NCBI GenBank assembly: GCA_902762435.1
Contig: CACWOH010000013.1
Span: 1-64,000, forward strand
Length of the DNA stretch: 64,000 bases
Reading direction: 5' to 3'
DNA from: an uncultured Bacteroidia bacterium
GTDB taxonomy: Bacteria > Bacteroidota > Bacteroidia > Bacteroidales > UBA932
Part shown: piece by piece, positions 51,924 through 61,353 of the stretch
Numbering within the stretch: position 1 is the stretch's first letter
Layout: the number at the start of each line of letters is the position of its first letter
Notes under the pieces: model-generated
Database searches by the model: none
What the model saw: the letters and a program-made list of their open reading frames with translations, nothing else
Told to the model about the DNA's origin: nothing
Position numbers and translations under genes: made by a program

Positions 51924-52049
51924 AACGGCGTACAGGCAGGTTGCCGGAGCAAACCGTGCCGCCCGCGGCAATGAGCGGGAGGGGCCCACGAAGTGGGAGG
52001 GACGGAGCGAAGCGAAGGGTTTGCGCAGGCAAGCCTGCCTGTCGCCGTT
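51924..52049. repeat. palindromic repeat element downstream of the DMT transporter
   Basis: Inverted arms 51924-51955 and 52018-52049 match over about 30 nt with small gaps (shared blocks AACGGCG, ACAGGCAGG, TTGCC, GCAAACC). The centre carries two further hairpins, CCCGC...GCGGG (51963-51979) and CCCAC-GAA-GTGGG (51985-51997), and a GGAGCGAAGCGAAGG stretch. The element is GC-rich against AT-rich flanks. It ends exactly on the transporter stop codon. It may be related to the insert in gcvPB. Confidence 0.75.
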
Positions 52050-52981
52050 CAGCGATTGGAACGTCCCTGCTGCCCTGCAACGATGACGCCGAGCAGGATC
52101 AGGGCGGAGCCGACCGCACCGGCGGGCGTAAGCCGCTCGCCCAGGATGATCATCGCCGAGACAAGCGTAAAGACCGGATTCAGATAGACATAGTTGGTGG
52201 AGGTCAGGTTCCCGATCTTCGACATCACCAGATTCCACGCCACGAAGCAGCCCAGGGAAGCCAGCAAACCCAGGAAGAGCAGATTCCCCCAGACCACGGG
52301 CCGGCAGAAGAGCTCCAGCGGCGCGAATTCCCGGCCCAGCAGGAAGGGGAGGATGGTCAGCAGGCCGTAGAAGAAAACCTTCCGGGTCGCGAACACGGCC
52401 CCGTACTCGTCCGTCATCTTTCCCATGAAAAGGCTGTACAGCGCCCAGCAGAGGGCGGCGCCCAGGGCCAGCAGGTCGCCCCGGAGCGATACCTGCACCC
52501 GGGAACCGTCGAACAGCATCAGCGCCATCCCGCCCAGGGCCAGCAGCGTCCCGAGCACGAGCAGCCAACCCGAACCCACCCGCTCCAGGGCGGCTGCGAA
52601 ACGGTCGCGGCGCAGCCGCCGGTAGGCGAGCGACAGGAGCGCGGTCATCAGCGGCGCGCTGCACACCAGGAACGCCACGTTGCTGGCCTGCGTGTAGGCG
52701 AGCGCCGTATTTTCCGTCAGGAAATAGAACGATCCTCCCGTCACGCCCAGGAAGAAGAACAGCAGTTCATCCTTCCAATTGCGGCTCCACAGGCGGCGGG
52801 GACCCTTCTGCAAGAGCGAAAGGACCCAGATGCCGAGGTAGGCCATCGTAAAGCGAACGACGAAGATTTCCGCCGGATCCAGTCCGGCGGAAATCAAGGT
52901 CTTCGTGCAGACGAAGGTCACGCCCCAGATCCCTACGACGGCGAGGGCGAGCAGATGATACAGGAACTTCGACCTGGCCAC
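52049..52981 (-). CDS. EamA/DMT-family transporter
   Basis: 310 aa from a GTG start, ten membrane segments in two EamA repeats (VVGIWGVTFVCTKTLISAGLDPAEIFVVRF at the start; LGCFVAWNLVMSKIGNLTSTNYVYLNPVFTL in the second). Family members export amino acids or metabolites. It lies 5 nt after carB at the end of the arg-car operon, so export of an arginine-pathway product or related compound is an attractive but unproven guess. Confidence 0.85.
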   Translation of the reverse strand: MARSKFLYHLLALAVVGIWGVTFVCTKTLISAGLDPAEIFVVRFTMAYLGIWVLSLLQKGPRRLWSRNWKDELLFFFLGVTGGSFYFLTENTALAYTQASNVAFLVCSAPLMTALLSLAYRRLRRDRFAAALERVGSGWLLVLGTLLALGGMALMLFDGSRVQVSLRGDLLALGAALCWALYSLFMGKMTDEYGAVFATRKVFFYGLLTILPFLLGREFAPLELFCRPVVWGNLLFLGLLASLGCFVAWNLVMSKIGNLTSTNYVYLNPVFTLVSAMIILGERLTPAGAVGSALILLGVIVAGQQGRSNR

Positions 52982-52986
52982 GGCGG

Positions 52987-55900
52987 CTAATACTCGTCCC
53001 AGCTCTTGATGGAGATGGCGTCCTGCGGCACGGTGCAGAAGGCCCGGATATAGGCGGTCGCCAGGCGGCTGTTCGTAATGAGCGGCACGTTGAAGTCAAT
53101 GGCGGCGCGGCGCATCTGGTAACCGTTGCTGAGCTCGCTGTGGGTGAAGTTCTTGGGGATGTTGATCACCAGTTCCACCTGATGCTTCCGGATGAGGTCC
53201 AGCGCAGCGGGTGCGCCTTCTTCCCGCTCGTTCGGCCACAGGGCCTTCAAGGCAGGCACGCCGTTCTCGTTCAGATACTTGCAGGTGCCACCGGTGGCGT
53301 AGATGGTATAATCCTTCTCCGCGAGCAGCTGGCAGGCGCGGAGCAGGTCCGCCTTCTGGATCGGGTTGCCCGAAGAGATGAGGATGGACTTCTGCGGGAT
53401 GCGGTGCCCCACGGAAAGCATCGACTTCAGCAGGGCCTCGTTGAGGTTGTCGCCGATGCAGCCCACCTCGCCGGTGGAAGCCATGTCCACGCCCAGTACC
53501 GGGTCCGCCTTGCCCAGGCGGGCGAAGGAGAACTGCGAGCACTTGATACCCACGTAATCCAGCTCGAAGGGATCGATGTCGATCTTCTCGGGACGCTGCC
53601 CGAGCATACAGCGCGTGGCAAGGTCGATCAGGTTGACCTTCAGGACCTTGGACACGAACGGGAAGCTGCGGGAAGCCCGCAGGTTGCACTCAATCACCTT
53701 GATGTAGTTGTCCGTGGCGAGGAACTGGATGTTGAAGGGGCCCGTAATATGCAGCTCCGCGGCGATGGCCGCCGTGGTCTTGCGGATCTTGGCGGCGGTG
53801 ATGCCGTAGATCTTCTGCGGCGGGAACTGGATGGTGGCGTCGCCGGAGTGAACGCCGGCAAACTCGATGTGCTCCGAGATGGCGTAGGCGATCACCTTGC
53901 CGCCGTCGGCCACGGCGTCGCACTCCAGCTCCTTGCAACGCTGCATGAAGGAACTGATCACGACGGGATGCTCCTCCGACACCTCCACGGCCATGCCGAG
54001 GAAGATGCGCAGGTCCTCCTTGCTGTAGCAGACGTTCATCGCGGCGCCGGACAGCACGTAGGAAGGCCGCACCAGCACCGGGAAGCCCACCTCGTCCACG
54101 AAGCGGTCCACATCCTCCATCGTCGTCAGCTCGCTCCAGCGCGGCTGGTCGATGCCCAGCTTGTCCACGATCTGCGAGAACTTGTTGCGGTCCTCCGCCC
54201 GGTCGATGTCGTGTGCGGTGGTGCCGAGGATATGCACGCCGGCGCGCATCAGGGGCACCGCCAGGTTGTTCGGAATCTGGCCGCCCACGCTCACGATCAC
54301 GCCGTACGGCTTCTCCAGGCCGCAGATCTCCATCACCGTCTCAAAGCTCAACTCGTCGAAATACAGCCGGTCGCAGACGTCATAGTCGGTGGAGACGGTC
54401 TCCGGGTTGTAGTTGATCATGATGGCCTTGTAGCCGCTCTCGCGCAGCGTCTTCAGGGCATTCACGCCGCACCAGTCGAACTCCACGCTGCTGCCGATGC
54501 GGTAGGCGCCGGAGCCCAGCACGATCACGGTGTTGGAGCCGTCCTCGAAAGCGATGTCGTCCGCCTCGCCGTTGTAGGTCAGATAGAGGTAGTTGGTCGA
54601 GGAAGGGAACTCCGCGGCCAGCGTATCGATCTGCTTCACGACCGGGCGCAGGCCCAGGAAGGCGCGGTACTCACGTACCTTGGACTCCGGCACGCCCAGA
54701 ACGCGGGCGATCTGGATGTCCGAGAATCCCTGGCACTTGGCCTTCCGGAGCAGGTCAAAGCCGATGTCGGTCAGTTTCTTGCAGGACTCGAGTTCCTGGT
54801 AGGTCTTCTCGATATTGTCCAGCTTGTCCAGGAACCAGCGGTCGATCTTGGTCAGCTCATAGATGCGGTCCGCCGTATAACCCGCCTCGAAAGCGGCCGC
54901 GACGGCGAAGATGCGCATGTCCGTGGGGTGGCGCAGCGCATCGTCCAGGTCCTCTTTCCGGAACGGCTTGTTGCACACAAAGCCGTTGGCGCCCTGGCCG
55001 ATCATACGCAGGCCCTTCTGCATCGCTTCCTCGAAGGTGCGGCCGATGGCCATCACTTCGCCGACGCTCTTCATGCTGGAGCCGATCTCGCGCGAGACGC
55101 CCTTGAACTTATTGAGGTCCCAGCGGGGGATCTTCACCACCACGTAATCCAGGGCCGGCTCGAAGAAGGCGGGCGTGGTCTTGGTCACGGTGTTCTTGAG
55201 TTCGTGGAGGCCGTAGCCCAGGCCGAGCTTGGCGGCGATGAAGGCGAGGGGATAGCCCGTGGCCTTGGAGGCCAGCGCGGAAGAACGGCTCAGGCGGGCG
55301 TTGATCTCGATCACGCGGTAATCGTCGCCGTCCGGGCTGAAGGCATACTGGATGTTGCATTCACCCACGATGCCGATGTGCCGCACGATCTCGATCGCCT
55401 TCTTGCGCAGGAAGTTGCATTCGTCGTTGCTGAGCGTCTGGCAGGGGGCGACCACGATGCTCTCGCCGGTATGGATGCCCAGCGGGTCGAAGTTCTCCAT
55501 GTTGCAGACACAGATGCAGTTGTCGAAGCGGTCGCGCATCACCTCGAACTCGATTTCCTTCCAGCCGCGCAGCGACTTCTCCACCAGCACCTGCGGCGAG
55601 AAGGAGAAGGACTTGCGCGCCATGGCTTCCAGTTCCTCTTCGTTCTCGCAGAAGCCGGAACCGAGTCCGCCGAGGGCGTAGGCGGCACGCAGGATCACCG
55701 GATAGCCCACTTCGCGGGCGGCGGCGCGCGCCTCCTCGATGTTGGCCGCAGCGTGCGACTTGATCGTCTTGACCTTGATCTCATCCAGGCGCTCCACGAA
55801 CAGTTCGCGGTCTTCCGTGTCAATAATGGCCTGCACCGGGGTGCCGAGCACCTGCACGCCGTACTTTTCGAGCACGCCGCTCTTGAACAGTTCCACGCCG

Positions 55901-56190
55901 CAGTTCAGCGCCGTCTGGCCGCCGAAGGAAAGCAGGATGCCCTGCGGCTGCTCTTTCCGGATGACCTTCTCCACGAAGAAGGGGGTCACGGGCAGGAAAT
56001 ACACCTTGTCGGCAACGCCTTCGGAGGTCTGCACCGTGGCGATGTTGGGGTTCATCAGAACGGTGCTGATGCCTTCCTCGCGGAGGGCCTTGAGGGCCTG
56101 CGAGCCGCTGTAGTCGAATTCGCCGGCTTCGCCGATCTTGAGGGCGCCCGATCCGAGCACCAGGACTTTCTTTATGTTGGAGTCGATCAT
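52987..56190 (-). CDS. carB: carbamoyl-phosphate synthase large subunit
   Basis: 1067 aa, full length. Two homologous ATP-grasp halves; starts MIDSNIKKVLVLGSGALKIGEAGEFDYSGSQA. Glycine-rich ATP loops, the carbamate-half motif NTVIVLGSGAYRIGSSVEFDWCGVNA and a C-terminal allosteric domain (QKSILISSGNPIQKADLL) are present. It makes carbamoyl phosphate from bicarbonate, ammonia (delivered by CarA) and two ATP, for arginine and pyrimidines. It overlaps carA by 4 nt. Confidence 0.97.
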   Translation of the reverse strand: MIDSNIKKVLVLGSGALKIGEAGEFDYSGSQALKALREEGISTVLMNPNIATVQTSEGVADKVYFLPVTPFFVEKVIRKEQPQGILLSFGGQTALNCGVELFKSGVLEKYGVQVLGTPVQAIIDTEDRELFVERLDEIKVKTIKSHAAANIEEARAAAREVGYPVILRAAYALGGLGSGFCENEEELEAMARKSFSFSPQVLVEKSLRGWKEIEFEVMRDRFDNCICVCNMENFDPLGIHTGESIVVAPCQTLSNDECNFLRKKAIEIVRHIGIVGECNIQYAFSPDGDDYRVIEINARLSRSSALASKATGYPLAFIAAKLGLGYGLHELKNTVTKTTPAFFEPALDYVVVKIPRWDLNKFKGVSREIGSSMKSVGEVMAIGRTFEEAMQKGLRMIGQGANGFVCNKPFRKEDLDDALRHPTDMRIFAVAAAFEAGYTADRIYELTKIDRWFLDKLDNIEKTYQELESCKKLTDIGFDLLRKAKCQGFSDIQIARVLGVPESKVREYRAFLGLRPVVKQIDTLAAEFPSSTNYLYLTYNGEADDIAFEDGSNTVIVLGSGAYRIGSSVEFDWCGVNALKTLRESGYKAIMINYNPETVSTDYDVCDRLYFDELSFETVMEICGLEKPYGVIVSVGGQIPNNLAVPLMRAGVHILGTTAHDIDRAEDRNKFSQIVDKLGIDQPRWSELTTMEDVDRFVDEVGFPVLVRPSYVLSGAAMNVCYSKEDLRIFLGMAVEVSEEHPVVISSFMQRCKELECDAVADGGKVIAYAISEHIEFAGVHSGDATIQFPPQKIYGITAAKIRKTTAAIAAELHITGPFNIQFLATDNYIKVIECNLRASRSFPFVSKVLKVNLIDLATRCMLGQRPEKIDIDPFELDYVGIKCSQFSFARLGKADPVLGVDMASTGEVGCIGDNLNEALLKSMLSVGHRIPQKSILISSGNPIQKADLLRACQLLAEKDYTIYATGGTCKYLNENGVPALKALWPNEREEGAPAALDLIRKHQVELVINIPKNFTHSELSNGYQMRRAAIDFNVPLITNSRLATAYIRAFCTVPQDAISIKSWDEY

Positions 56191-57263
56191 AACTTGGAAA
56201 TGAAATCGTCAAAGATGAATTCGGTATCTTCCGGACCGCTGGAGGCCTCCGGATGGAACTGGGCAGAGAAATACGGCTTGGTCTTGTGCCGGATGCCCTC
56301 GTTGGAGCCGTCGTTCATATTGATGAAGTAGGGCTCCCAGTCGGCGGGCAGGGAGGCGTCGTCCACGGCGAAACCATGGTTCTGGGCGGTGATATAGCAC
56401 TTGTCGGTGCCGCACTGGCGCACCGGCTGGTTGTGGGAGCGGTGGCCGTATTTCAGTTTATAAGTCTTGGCGCCGACGGCCAGGCCGAGCAGCTGGTTGC
56501 CCATGCAGATGCCGCAGATAGGCTTCCCGGTCTCCATCGCCTTACGGATGTGCTCCACCGTCACCTGGCAGTGAAGCGGATCTCCGGGCCCGTTGGAAAG
56601 GAACAGCCCGTCCCATTCCAGCTGGTTGAAATCGTAATCCCAGGGCACGCGGATGACCTCCACCCCGCGGATCACCAGGTTGCGCAGGATCTGGTGCTTC
56701 ACACCGCAGTCCACCAGCACCACCTTCTTGTCGCCCTTTCCGTAACGGATGATCTCCTTGCAGCTTACCAGCGCAGCCTGATTCTCCCGGTGCGGATCCG
56801 GCACGTCGAACGGGCTCTCGTCGTCCGCCGGGACGATCTTTCCGAGCATCGTGCCCTCCTCGCGCAGGATCTGGGTCAGCAGGCGCGTGTCGATGCCGCA
56901 GATTCCGGGGATCTTCTGTTCCGCCATCCAGTCGCCGAGGCTCTGGACAGCGTCCCAGTGGCTGTAGTTCTCGCTGTAATCGGTCACGACCAGGCCGCGG
57001 ATCCATATTTTCTCGGACTCGAAGCTCTTGATGATTCCGTAAGCGTCCACTTCCATCGGCGGGATGCCGTAGTTGCCCAGGATCGGATAGGTCAGGCAGA
57101 GGATCTGGCCCGAAAAAGACGGATCCGTGAGGCTCTCCGTGTAGCCGACCATCGCCGTGGAGAAGACCACTTCTCCGTCGCAAGGGCCGTCATAGCCGAA
57201 TCCCCAGCCTTCCATTGTGCGTCCGTTCTGCAGGACGAGTTTCACTTTTTTGCGTGTTGCCAT
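56187..57263 (-). CDS. carA: carbamoyl-phosphate synthase small subunit (glutaminase)
   Basis: 358 aa. The N-terminal CPSase_sm domain (LVLQNGRTMEGWGFG... EVVFSTAMVGYTESLTDPSFSGQI) and the class I glutaminase domain with catalytic Cys in GICMGNQLLGL and His/Glu in FHPEASSGPEDTEF. It hydrolyses glutamine and channels ammonia to CarB. It is the eighth gene of the leftward arginine cluster, 18 nt after argH. Confidence 0.96.
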   Translation of the reverse strand: MATRKKVKLVLQNGRTMEGWGFGYDGPCDGEVVFSTAMVGYTESLTDPSFSGQILCLTYPILGNYGIPPMEVDAYGIIKSFESEKIWIRGLVVTDYSENYSHWDAVQSLGDWMAEQKIPGICGIDTRLLTQILREEGTMLGKIVPADDESPFDVPDPHRENQAALVSCKEIIRYGKGDKKVVLVDCGVKHQILRNLVIRGVEVIRVPWDYDFNQLEWDGLFLSNGPGDPLHCQVTVEHIRKAMETGKPICGICMGNQLLGLAVGAKTYKLKYGHRSHNQPVRQCGTDKCYITAQNHGFAVDDASLPADWEPYFINMNDGSNEGIRHKTKPYFSAQFHPEASSGPEDTEFIFDDFISKL

Positions 57264-57281
57264 CTTATATTACTGTATTAC

Positions 57282-58552
57282 TCATTTCCAGTCGGCCGCC
57301 GCATCCATCAAGGCGGCGATCCTGTCGTTGCACAGATTCCCCAGACTGCCGATGTGCGTGTGCTTCAGGTCGGATGCCTTCAGCCCCGCAGGGTCCGCGC
57401 CGGCATAGCTGAAGCGCCCCTCGTTCACCTCGATGCCCACCTGGCGGTACGCGTCGCGGAAGGGTGTGCCGGCGAGCGTGCGGCGGTTCACTTCCTCCAC
57501 CGTAAAGAGATAATCATAGAGGGGATTGTCCAGGATGTGCCCGTTCACCTCGATGTGCGCGAGCATATAGTCCGTCATCTGCAGGCAATCGTGCATCGCC
57601 TCCAGGGCGGGGAAGAGGATGTCCTTCAGCAGCTGGTAGTCGCGGTGGTAGCCGTGCGGCATGTTGCTGCACAGCAGCGCGACCTCGTTCTCGCAGGAGA
57701 GGATGCGGTTGCACTTGCCGCGCAGGATCTCCCACACGTCGGGATTCTTCTTGTGCGGCATGATGCTGGAGCCCGTATGCAGCAGTCCGCCGCGAACTTA
57801 TTGAGCGTCAGGGCGATGCCGCCGAGGGCGGAAGCCACGGCCCGCTCGCAGCGACCGCGCTGCATCTGCGCCGCCACGCTGTTGTAGACGGGGGAGGCGA
57901 AGCCCAGCAGCCGGGTGGTCATCTGCCGGTCCAGCGGGAAGGAATTCCCGTAACCGGCGGCCGAACCCAGCGGGTTGCGGTCCACCACCTTGAACACCCC
58001 GCCCAGCACGTTCATGTCGTCCACGAGCGCCTCGGCGTACGCGCCGAACCACAGGCCGAAGGAGGAAGGCATCGCCACCTGCGCGTGCGTGTAGCCCGGC
58101 AGCAGCACCTCTTTATACTGTTCGCTCAGGGCCTGGAGGCGGCGGAACAGCGCCAGGACCTCCTCGCGCACGGACAGCAGCCCGTCCTTCAGGAAGAGCT
58201 TGATGTCCACGAGCACCTGGTCGTTGCGGGAGCGGCCGGAGTGGATCTTCCCGCCCAGTTCGCCGAGTTCCCGGGTGAGCAGGAGTTCCACCTGCGAGTG
58301 GATGTCCTCCACGTCGTCCTCGAGCCGGAAATCCCCGGCCTCAATGCGCTCCGCGATGCGGGCGAGCGCGGCGTCCAGCGTGGCGAGCTCGTCCGCCGTC
58401 AGCAGGCCGATGCTCTCCAGCATCCGGATGTGCGCCCGCGAGCCCTGCACGTCGTAGCGGGCCAGCCGGAGGTCCAGCACCCGGTCGTTCCCGACCGTGA
58501 ACCGCTCCACGGCTTCCGTCGCGGAAGTACCTTTATTCCAGAGTGTTGCCAT
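57282..58552 (-). pseudogene. argH: argininosuccinate lyase with a one-base frameshift
   Basis: From ATG 58552 (MATLWNKGTSATEAVERFTVGNDRV) the protein matches ArgH through HSGRSRNDQV and GYTHAQVAMPSSFGLWF to LNKFAAD near 57787, then reads nonsense. In another frame the sequence continues LHTGSSIMPHKKNPDVWE, the ArgH signature with the catalytic Ser, and runs to a normal C-terminus at 57282. Comparing the two suggests one C missing after GAC, where GACCTGCTG would restore the frame. Corrected length would be 423 aa. Either a real inactivation or a sequence error; the intact remainder and its central place in the operon favour the latter. It overlaps the argE-like gene by 20 nt. Confidence 0.85.
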
Positions 58553-59618
58553 AAAACTTCTCAATAAAAGCGATATATCCGTCAATACCCTGCGCGATCT
58601 CGCGCGCAAGGATGAATTCGTCCGCCTTGTGGGAACGGGCAGACTCCCCGGGCCCCATCTTGACGGCATCCACGGGGATGCGCATCCAGTCGGAGGTGGT
58701 GGGGGAGGAATAGCATTCCAAACCGAGCGCTTCGGCCGTCCGCTGCAGGGGGGATCCAGCCGCCGTCGCGGACGAGCGGTTCGCGAGATTGCGCGCCGTC
58801 AGCGTGCTGCGGCACAGCGCCTGCAGTTCTTCCAGGATCTCTTCATTGGTATACTGCTCCGTCGGGCGGATGTCCACCACGAAACGGCAGCGGTCAGGGA
58901 TCACGTTGTGCGCAGTTCCCGCACTGATCTGCGTCACGTTCAGGTGCACCTCGCCCATCCGCGGGGAGATACGGCCGAACCTGTGTGCACGCAGGGCGGC
59001 GATATCGTCCAGGGCGATGTAGAGGGCGTTCACGCCCTCACCGCGGGCAGCGTGCCCGCTGACGCCCTGCGCCTCGCCGTCCAGCACCAGCAGGCCCCGC
59101 TCGCTCGTCGCGGCGTTCATCCCGGTGGGCTCTCCCACGATCACCCACTTCGGCATCGGCCAGTCACGGCCCAGCGGGCCTTCCGCGGAATACAGCCAGC
59201 GGGCTCCGTGCGGGCCGGCCACCTCTTCCTCGCGGACGAGGGACAGCAACAGGTTCACGGGCATTTCCCGTTCAAAAAAATGGCGGAATGCAGCAATCAT
59301 CGACACTACACTTCCGCCATCGTCGTTGGAACCCAGTCCATAGATGATATCGGGGTCGTTGCCGGAATCGAAGGGATCGCGCGTGTAACCGTTGTTCACG
59401 GGAACCGTGTCCAGGTGGGCGTCGAGCGCGAGGGTCGGCTTGCCCGGGTCGAATCGTCGGTTCAGCGCCAGGATATTGCCGCCCACGTTGCCGTACGGAA
59501 TGCCCCAGGCGTCCAGGGCGGCGCCCACGCAGGCGGCGACGGCTTCTTCTTTCCCCGAAAGGGCGGGGATGCGCACCATCTGCCGCAGCAGGGCTATGCT
59601 GTCTTCGTGCAAACTCAT
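58533..59618 (-). CDS. M20-family N-acyl-ornithine/citrulline deacylase
   Basis: 361 aa. Metal-site motifs of peptidase M20: ALDAHLDTVPVN near residue 80, GLGSNDDGGSVVSM near 110, and VREEEVAGPHG near 140. In Bacteroidota this enzyme completes the arginine pathway after the ArgF' step by removing the acyl group, which the cluster supports; the acyl group (succinyl or acetyl) is not decided by this protein alone. Gene order argB, this gene, argH, with overlaps, shows coupled expression. Confidence 0.88.
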   Translation of the reverse strand: MSLHEDSIALLRQMVRIPALSGKEEAVAACVGAALDAWGIPYGNVGGNILALNRRFDPGKPTLALDAHLDTVPVNNGYTRDPFDSGNDPDIIYGLGSNDDGGSVVSMIAAFRHFFEREMPVNLLLSLVREEEVAGPHGARWLYSAEGPLGRDWPMPKWVIVGEPTGMNAATSERGLLVLDGEAQGVSGHAARGEGVNALYIALDDIAALRAHRFGRISPRMGEVHLNVTQISAGTAHNVIPDRCRFVVDIRPTEQYTNEEILEELQALCRSTLTARNLANRSSATAAGSPLQRTAEALGLECYSSPTTSDWMRIPVDAVKMGPGESARSHKADEFILAREIAQGIDGYIAFIEKFYGNTLE

Positions 59619-60394
59619 AGCTTCAATTCCGTTCCGCCCGGCGAAAGCAGGTCGGCGGCGTTCCGGATGACCACCCCGGCGGCACCGTCCCGCAAGGCCT
59701 TGAACGCGTTGTCGAGCTTGGGAATCATCCCGTCGGCCACGCGCCCTTCGGCTTTCAGCCGGGCATACGCGCCCGGGTCGAGGACGGGAATCACGCTGTC
59801 GTCGTCATTCCGGTCACAAAGTACGCCATTTTTCTCGAAACAATAAAATAATTCTGCCCCCAGCGCCACGCATACCGAAGCGGCCACGGTATCCGCGTTG
59901 GTGTTGAGCAGCTGCCCCGCGCCGTCGTGGTTGATGGCGCACAGCACGGGCGTCAGGCCGGCGTCCAGCAGATGCATCAGAAAGCCCCGGTTCACGCTCT
60001 CCGGCGTGACGTCGCCCACGAAGCCGAAATCCACCTTCGTCACGCCGTCGGACAGGGTTTTGGGCGGGCGCCGCCGGGCGGTGATGACGCCGCCGTCGCA
60101 GCCTGCCAGGCCGATGGCGTTGCAGCCGCAGGCCTGCAGCCGGGCCACGATGTCCTTGTTGCACCAGCCGGCATAGACCATCGTCACGACCTCGAGCGTC
60201 TGCGCGTCGGTGACGCGCCGTCCCTCGATCTTGACGGGCTCCTGCCCGAGGGCCTTCTGGACCTGGCTCGCGCGCACGCCGCCGCCGTGCACCAGGACCT
60301 TCGGCCCCGGCACGGCCGCGAACTCCCGGCAGAAGTGCTCCAGCGCCGCCGGATCGTCCACCACGTTGCCGCCGACTTTGTACAGGCTGATCAT
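59615..60394 (-). CDS. argB: acylglutamate kinase (ArgB)
   Basis: 259 aa from ATG 60394 (MISLYKVGGNVVDDP), which overlaps the argF' stop (ATGA); a longer upstream frame is spurious. Amino-acid kinase fold: KVLVHGGGVRASQV near residue 35, NAIGLAGCDGGVI near 120, LTPVLCAINHDGAGQLLNTNADTVA and the nucleotide region GMIPKLDNAFKAL. It phosphorylates N-acylglutamate, the second committed step of the pathway. Confidence 0.93.
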   Translation of the reverse strand: MISLYKVGGNVVDDPAALEHFCREFAAVPGPKVLVHGGGVRASQVQKALGQEPVKIEGRRVTDAQTLEVVTMVYAGWCNKDIVARLQACGCNAIGLAGCDGGVITARRRPPKTLSDGVTKVDFGFVGDVTPESVNRGFLMHLLDAGLTPVLCAINHDGAGQLLNTNADTVAASVCVALGAELFYCFEKNGVLCDRNDDDSVIPVLDPGAYARLKAEGRVADGMIPKLDNAFKALRDGAAGVVIRNAADLLSPGGTELKL

Positions 60395-61353
60395 AGGCTT
60401 TCCAGCATCCGTTTCATCACCACCTGGGCGGACACGGCGCGGTTCGCCGCCTCCGGGATCACCAGGCTCGTTGGCGCGTCGATCACCTCGTCGGAGACGA
60501 TCATATTGCGCCGCACCGGCAGGCAATGCATGAAGAAGGCGTCGTTGGTCACGGCCATGTGGCGCGCATCCACCGTCCAGCCCATGTCCATGCTGAGGAT
60601 CTGCCCGTACTTCGACGGATCCGTCACGCCCGGGCAGCTCCAGTTCTTGGCATATACGAAGTCCGCGCCTTCCAGCGCCTTCATCTGATCGTATTCCACG
60701 GGCGCATCGCCCGCGAACGCGGGATCCAGTTCATAGCCGCGGGGATGCGTGATCACGAAGTCCACGTCCGCCGCGTTCATCCATTCCGCGAAGGAATTCG
60801 GCACCGCCTGGGGGAGCGAGCGCGGATGCGGGGCCCAGGTCAGGACCACCTTGGGGCGCTTCTTCCTGCGGTACTCCTCGATCGTGATCAGGTCGGCGAA
60901 GGCCTGGCAGGGATGCACGGTAGCGGACTCCAGGCTGATCACCGGCTTGCCGCCATATTCGATGAACTGGTTCAGGATCGTCTCCCGGTAATCGAATTCC
61001 CGGTCCTTCAGGCCCGCGAAAGAGCGGATGCCGATCAGGTCGCAATAGCTCGTCATCACGGGGATGGCCTCGCGCAGGTGTTCGGACTTGTCGCCGTCCA
61101 TCACCACGCCCAGCTCGGTCTCCAGCTTCCAGCTATCCTGGCCGATGTTCAGCACGATGGGGTTCATGCCCAGGTTCAGGGCGGCCTTCTGGCTGCTCAG
61201 CCGGGTACGCAGGCTGCTGTTGAAGAAGACCAGCATGATGGTCTTGTCCTGCCCCAGGTGTTTCCAGGCGAACGGCGTGGCCTTCACCTGCTTCGCTTCC
61301 TCGAGCGCTGCGCCGAGGTCGCCGATGTCGCCGACGTGAAAGAAGGATTTCAT
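60391..61353 (-). CDS. argF': N-succinylornithine carbamoyltransferase (ArgF')
   Basis: 320 aa. Carbamoyl-phosphate site FFNSSLRTRLSSQKAALNLGMN near residue 43, the late substrate motif FFMHCLPVRRNMIVSDEVI and the segment VLTWAPHPRSLPQAVPNSF typical of the acylornithine branch rather than ordinary OTCase. From memory of the Bacteroides fragilis enzyme, specificity is set by residue 90 (Pro there; Glu at the equivalent place in acetylornithine enzymes). In this protein residue 90 is Ser (GDKSEHL), a change compatible with succinyl specificity. Confidence 0.9.
   Translation of the reverse strand: MKSFFHVGDIGDLGAALEEAKQVKATPFAWKHLGQDKTIMLVFFNSSLRTRLSSQKAALNLGMNPIVLNIGQDSWKLETELGVVMDGDKSEHLREAIPVMTSYCDLIGIRSFAGLKDREFDYRETILNQFIEYGGKPVISLESATVHPCQAFADLITIEEYRRKKRPKVVLTWAPHPRSLPQAVPNSFAEWMNAADVDFVITHPRGYELDPAFAGDAPVEYDQMKALEGADFVYAKNWSCPGVTDPSKYGQILSMDMGWTVDARHMAVTNDAFFMHCLPVRRNMIVSDEVIDAPTSLVIPEAANRAVSAQVVMKRMLESL

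Noticed and set aside
53140-56331. A 1063-codon open frame on the + strand across carB
   Set aside because: Exact antisense of carB, whose protein is a full-length textbook match. No promoter or sensible protein features.
57781-57800. Programmed frameshift in argH
   Set aside because: No slippery heptamer or downstream pseudoknot is apparent at the break; a single-base loss explains it more simply.
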